NCBI GenBank assembly: GCA_028820035.1 | Contig: JAPPKI010000180.1 | Span: forward strand, 1-8,520 | From: a bacterium | GTDB taxonomy: Bacteria > Actinomycetota > Acidimicrobiia > Acidimicrobiales > Bin134 | Reading direction: 5' to 3' | DNA: 8,520 bases | In this document: positions 7,102 through 8,520 of the stretch, piece after piece | Layout: each line of letters starts with the position of its first letter | How positions within the stretch are numbered: position 1 is the first letter of the stretch | The notes under the pieces: model-generated | Seen by the model: the letters and a program-made list of their open reading frames with translations, nothing else | Told to the model about the DNA's origin: nothing | Database searches by the model: none | Position numbers and translations under genes: made by a program

Positions 7102-7159
7102 GACTGGCGTTGGCCCATCGTCTTTGGCCTGAATGACAGCAGGCCAATGCGGGCGTCCT
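7100..7159 (+). terminator. Inverted-repeat cluster after the operon; possible terminator
   Basis: TTGGCCTG (7124-7131) and CAGGCCAA (7140-7147) form a perfect 8-bp stem with an 8-nt loop. A second TTGGCC at 7110-7115 could pair with the same right arm, and AGGAC (7100-7104) can pair with GTCCT (7155-7159) around it, so two folds compete. It begins at the operon's stop codon. No run of U follows, so it is not a classical intrinsic terminator; actinobacterial terminators often lack one. It could also be a mRNA 3'-end stabiliser. Confidence 0.45.
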
Positions 7160-7243
7160 GAGATCGGATGCGCTTCTGATATCCCGAGGCGTGATCCTCA
7201 TTTCGGCTAGAGCCAACGAAAGCGGGCAGAATGGGGCGACTGT

Positions 7244-7250
7244 GAGGAGG
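7244..7250 (+). promoter_or_regulatory. hsdM: Strong ribosome binding site of hsdM
   Basis: GAGGAGG lies 7 nt before GTG 7258. A second GTG at 7253 is in another frame and meets a stop within about 27 codons, so this site together with the downstream protein match fixes the start at 7258. Confidence 0.8.
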
Positions 7251-7257
7251 GGGTGGC

Positions 7258-8520
7258 GTGGCGACGGACCTTGGTGAATTGCAGGGGAAGCTTTGGGAGG
7301 CGGCGGATCAACTTCGGGCTAACTCGGGGTTGAAGGCTTCGGAGTATGCGTCGCCGGTGTTGGGGCTGATCTTTTTGCGATATGCGGATGAGCGGTTTGC
7401 CCAGGCTGCGGAGACTGTTGGATCGGGGTCTGAGCGGCGGCCTATTGGGCCGGAGGACTACCAGGCGGCTGGGGCGCTATATCTGCCGGAGGAGTCGCGG
7501 TTTGAGACGCTGCTGAATCTTCCTGAGGGTGCTGATGTGGGCAATGCGGTCAACCAGGCCATGGCAGGGATTGAGAGCTGCAACCCCGGGCTTCAGGGGG
7601 TGTTGCCGAAGGACTACTCCCGCATTCCCGATGACATCTTGGGCGAGCTCTTGCGGCTGCTGCGGCGGTTGCCGGAGGTGATCGATGGGGACGGGTTCGG
7701 GTTGATCTACGAGTATTTCTTGGGGCAGTTCGCCTTTTCGGAGGGCTCGAAGGGCGGGGAGTTCTTCACCCCCACCTCGATTGTGCGGCTGATCGTGGAA
7801 ATCCTGGAGCCGTTCCAGGGGAAGATCTACGATCCGGCGTGCGGGTCGGGCGGGATGTTCGTCCAGTCGGCCCATTTCGTGGAGCGCCGCCGCCGCGACC
7901 CCAGCCGAGAGCTATCGATCTACGGCCAGGAGAAGACCGGCGACACCGTCAAGCTCGCCAAGATGAACCTCGCCGTCCACGGGCTCGATGGCAACATCCG
8001 AGAGGGCAACACCTACTACGAAGACCTGCATGACGCGGTCGGCGAGTTCGACTTCGTGATGGCAAATCCCCCGTTCAACGTCAACAAGATCGACAAGGCC
8101 AAACTTGACGACGACCCCCGGTTCCCGTTCGGGCTGCCCAAGCCCGACAACGGCAACTACCTGTGGATCCAGACCTTCTACTCCGCCCTCAACCGAAACG
8201 GGCGAGCCGGTTTCGTCATGGCCAACTCCGCGTCAGACGCCCGAGGCAGCGAACTGGAGATACGCCGCAAGCTAATCGAGGACCGCAGCGTCGACGTGAT
8301 CATCGCGGTCGGGACCAACATGTTCTACACCGTCACCCTGCCCGTGACTCTGTGGTTCCTCGACCGCGGCAAAAAGTACACCGACCAGGCCGACCAGATG
8401 CTCTTCATCGACGCCCGAGAGATCTACAACCAAATCGACCGAGCCCACCGCGACTGGACACCACAGCAAATTGAGTTCCTCGCCAACATCGTCCGACTCT
8501 GGAGAGGCCAAGAGCCAGAG
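7258..8520 (+). CDS. hsdM: Type I restriction-modification methyltransferase subunit HsdM (partial, runs off right edge)
   Basis: The frame is open for 421 codons from GTG 7258 to the window end. Residues 8-45 carry the N-terminal helical signature (LWEAADQLR, then [16 protein letters not shown]). GEFFTP begins at residue 167, motif [10 protein letters not shown] at 192, and the catalytic motif IV NPPF at 270, the standard order and spacing of an HsdM N6-adenine methyltransferase. With HsdS it would methylate the recognition sequence, and with HsdR form the restriction complex; both would be expected downstream. Families are usually about 480-550 residues, so perhaps 60-130 are missing. It lies 156 nt after the receiver gene, with its own strong ribosome binding site, and so is probably a separate unit. 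Codon use changes abruptly near position 7860: leucine TTG falls from 10 to 0 and CTC rises from 1 to 8. Confidence 0.95.
   Translation, partial: MATDLGELQGKLWEAADQLRANSGLKASEYASPVLGLIFLRYADERFAQAAETVGSGSERRPIGPEDYQAAGALYLPEESRFETLLNLPEGADVGNAVNQAMAGIESCNPGLQGVLPKDYSRIPDDILGELLRLLRRLPEVIDGDGFGLIYEYFLGQFAFSEGSKGGEFFTPTSIVRLIVEILEPFQGKIYDPACGSGGMFVQSAHFVERRRRDPSRELSIYGQEKTGDTVKLAKMNLAVHGLDGNIREGNTYYEDLHDAVGEFDFVMANPPFNVNKIDKAKLDDDPRFPFGLPKPDNGNYLWIQTFYSALNRNGRAGFVMANSASDARGSELEIRRKLIEDRSVDVIIAVGTNMFYTVTLPVTLWFLDRGKKYTDQADQMLFIDAREIYNQIDRAHRDWTPQQIEFLANIVRLWRGQEPE

Noticed and set aside
7201..7221. Possible hairpin TTTC-GGC / GCC-GAAA
   Set aside because: The stem is interrupted and weak, without a U run; not enough to call a terminator or operator.
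7231..7245. Four-codon open frame before hsdM whose stop touches the ribosome binding site
   Set aside because: It is very short with no ribosome binding site of its own; likely chance.
7477..7875. Minus-strand 132-codon open frame
   Set aside because: It is antisense to hsdM, which has clear motifs in the sense frame.
1..8520. tRNA, rRNA, CRISPR array, insertion sequence or integrase
   Set aside because: I looked on both strands and saw no cloverleaf, spaced repeats, terminal inverted repeats with a transposase, or recombinase motifs.

Overview
The window looks like chromosomal DNA from a moderately GC-rich actinobacterium. A DUF222/HNH-type protein of the 13E12-like group, which is expanded in actinobacteria, GTG and TTG starts, and apparently leaderless promoters all fit this. 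The class is not secure; an acidimicrobial or mycobacterial relative is only a guess.

Layout. Positions 1-135 (minus) hold the first 45 codons of a NUDIX hydrolase that runs off the left edge. Positions 186-1427 (minus) encode a complete DUF222-HNH protein. Positions 1428-1632 are a divergent intergenic region: an AT-rich patch with a promoter-like sequence, then about 80 nt with many C and almost no G. Positions 1633-7101 (plus) form a tightly packed three-gene operon: a DNA amino-methyltransferase, an 802-residue protein with two separate GHKL ATPase domains plus a histidine-kinase-like H box, and a 548-residue protein with an enlarged phospho-receiver domain and an unrecognised C-terminal region. 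The second gene overlaps the first by 4 nt (ATGA) and the third overlaps the second by 8 nt. Positions 7102-7257 carry an inverted-repeat cluster and then a strong ribosome binding site. From 7258 to the right edge runs the first 421 codons of hsdM, a type I restriction-modification methyltransferase.

How the genes may work together. Three overlapping genes beside a type I R-M locus suggest a defence island. By inference, the middle protein is an ATP-driven sensor (N-terminal MORC/Hsp90/MutL-like GHKL) that can signal through its C-terminal kinase module to the receiver protein. The methyltransferase would mark self DNA. No standard nuclease is visible in the operon, so the effector may be the uncharacterised part of the receiver protein, or the output may be something other than cleavage. 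The methyltransferase plus two-GHKL kinase plus receiver combination is the most interesting thing here, and I cannot match it with confidence to a named defence system.

The operon's codon use is more even, and by eye less GC-rich, than that of its neighbours. The flanking hsdM and HNH genes both change from G-ending to C-ending codons along their length. This fits separate acquisition of the operon.
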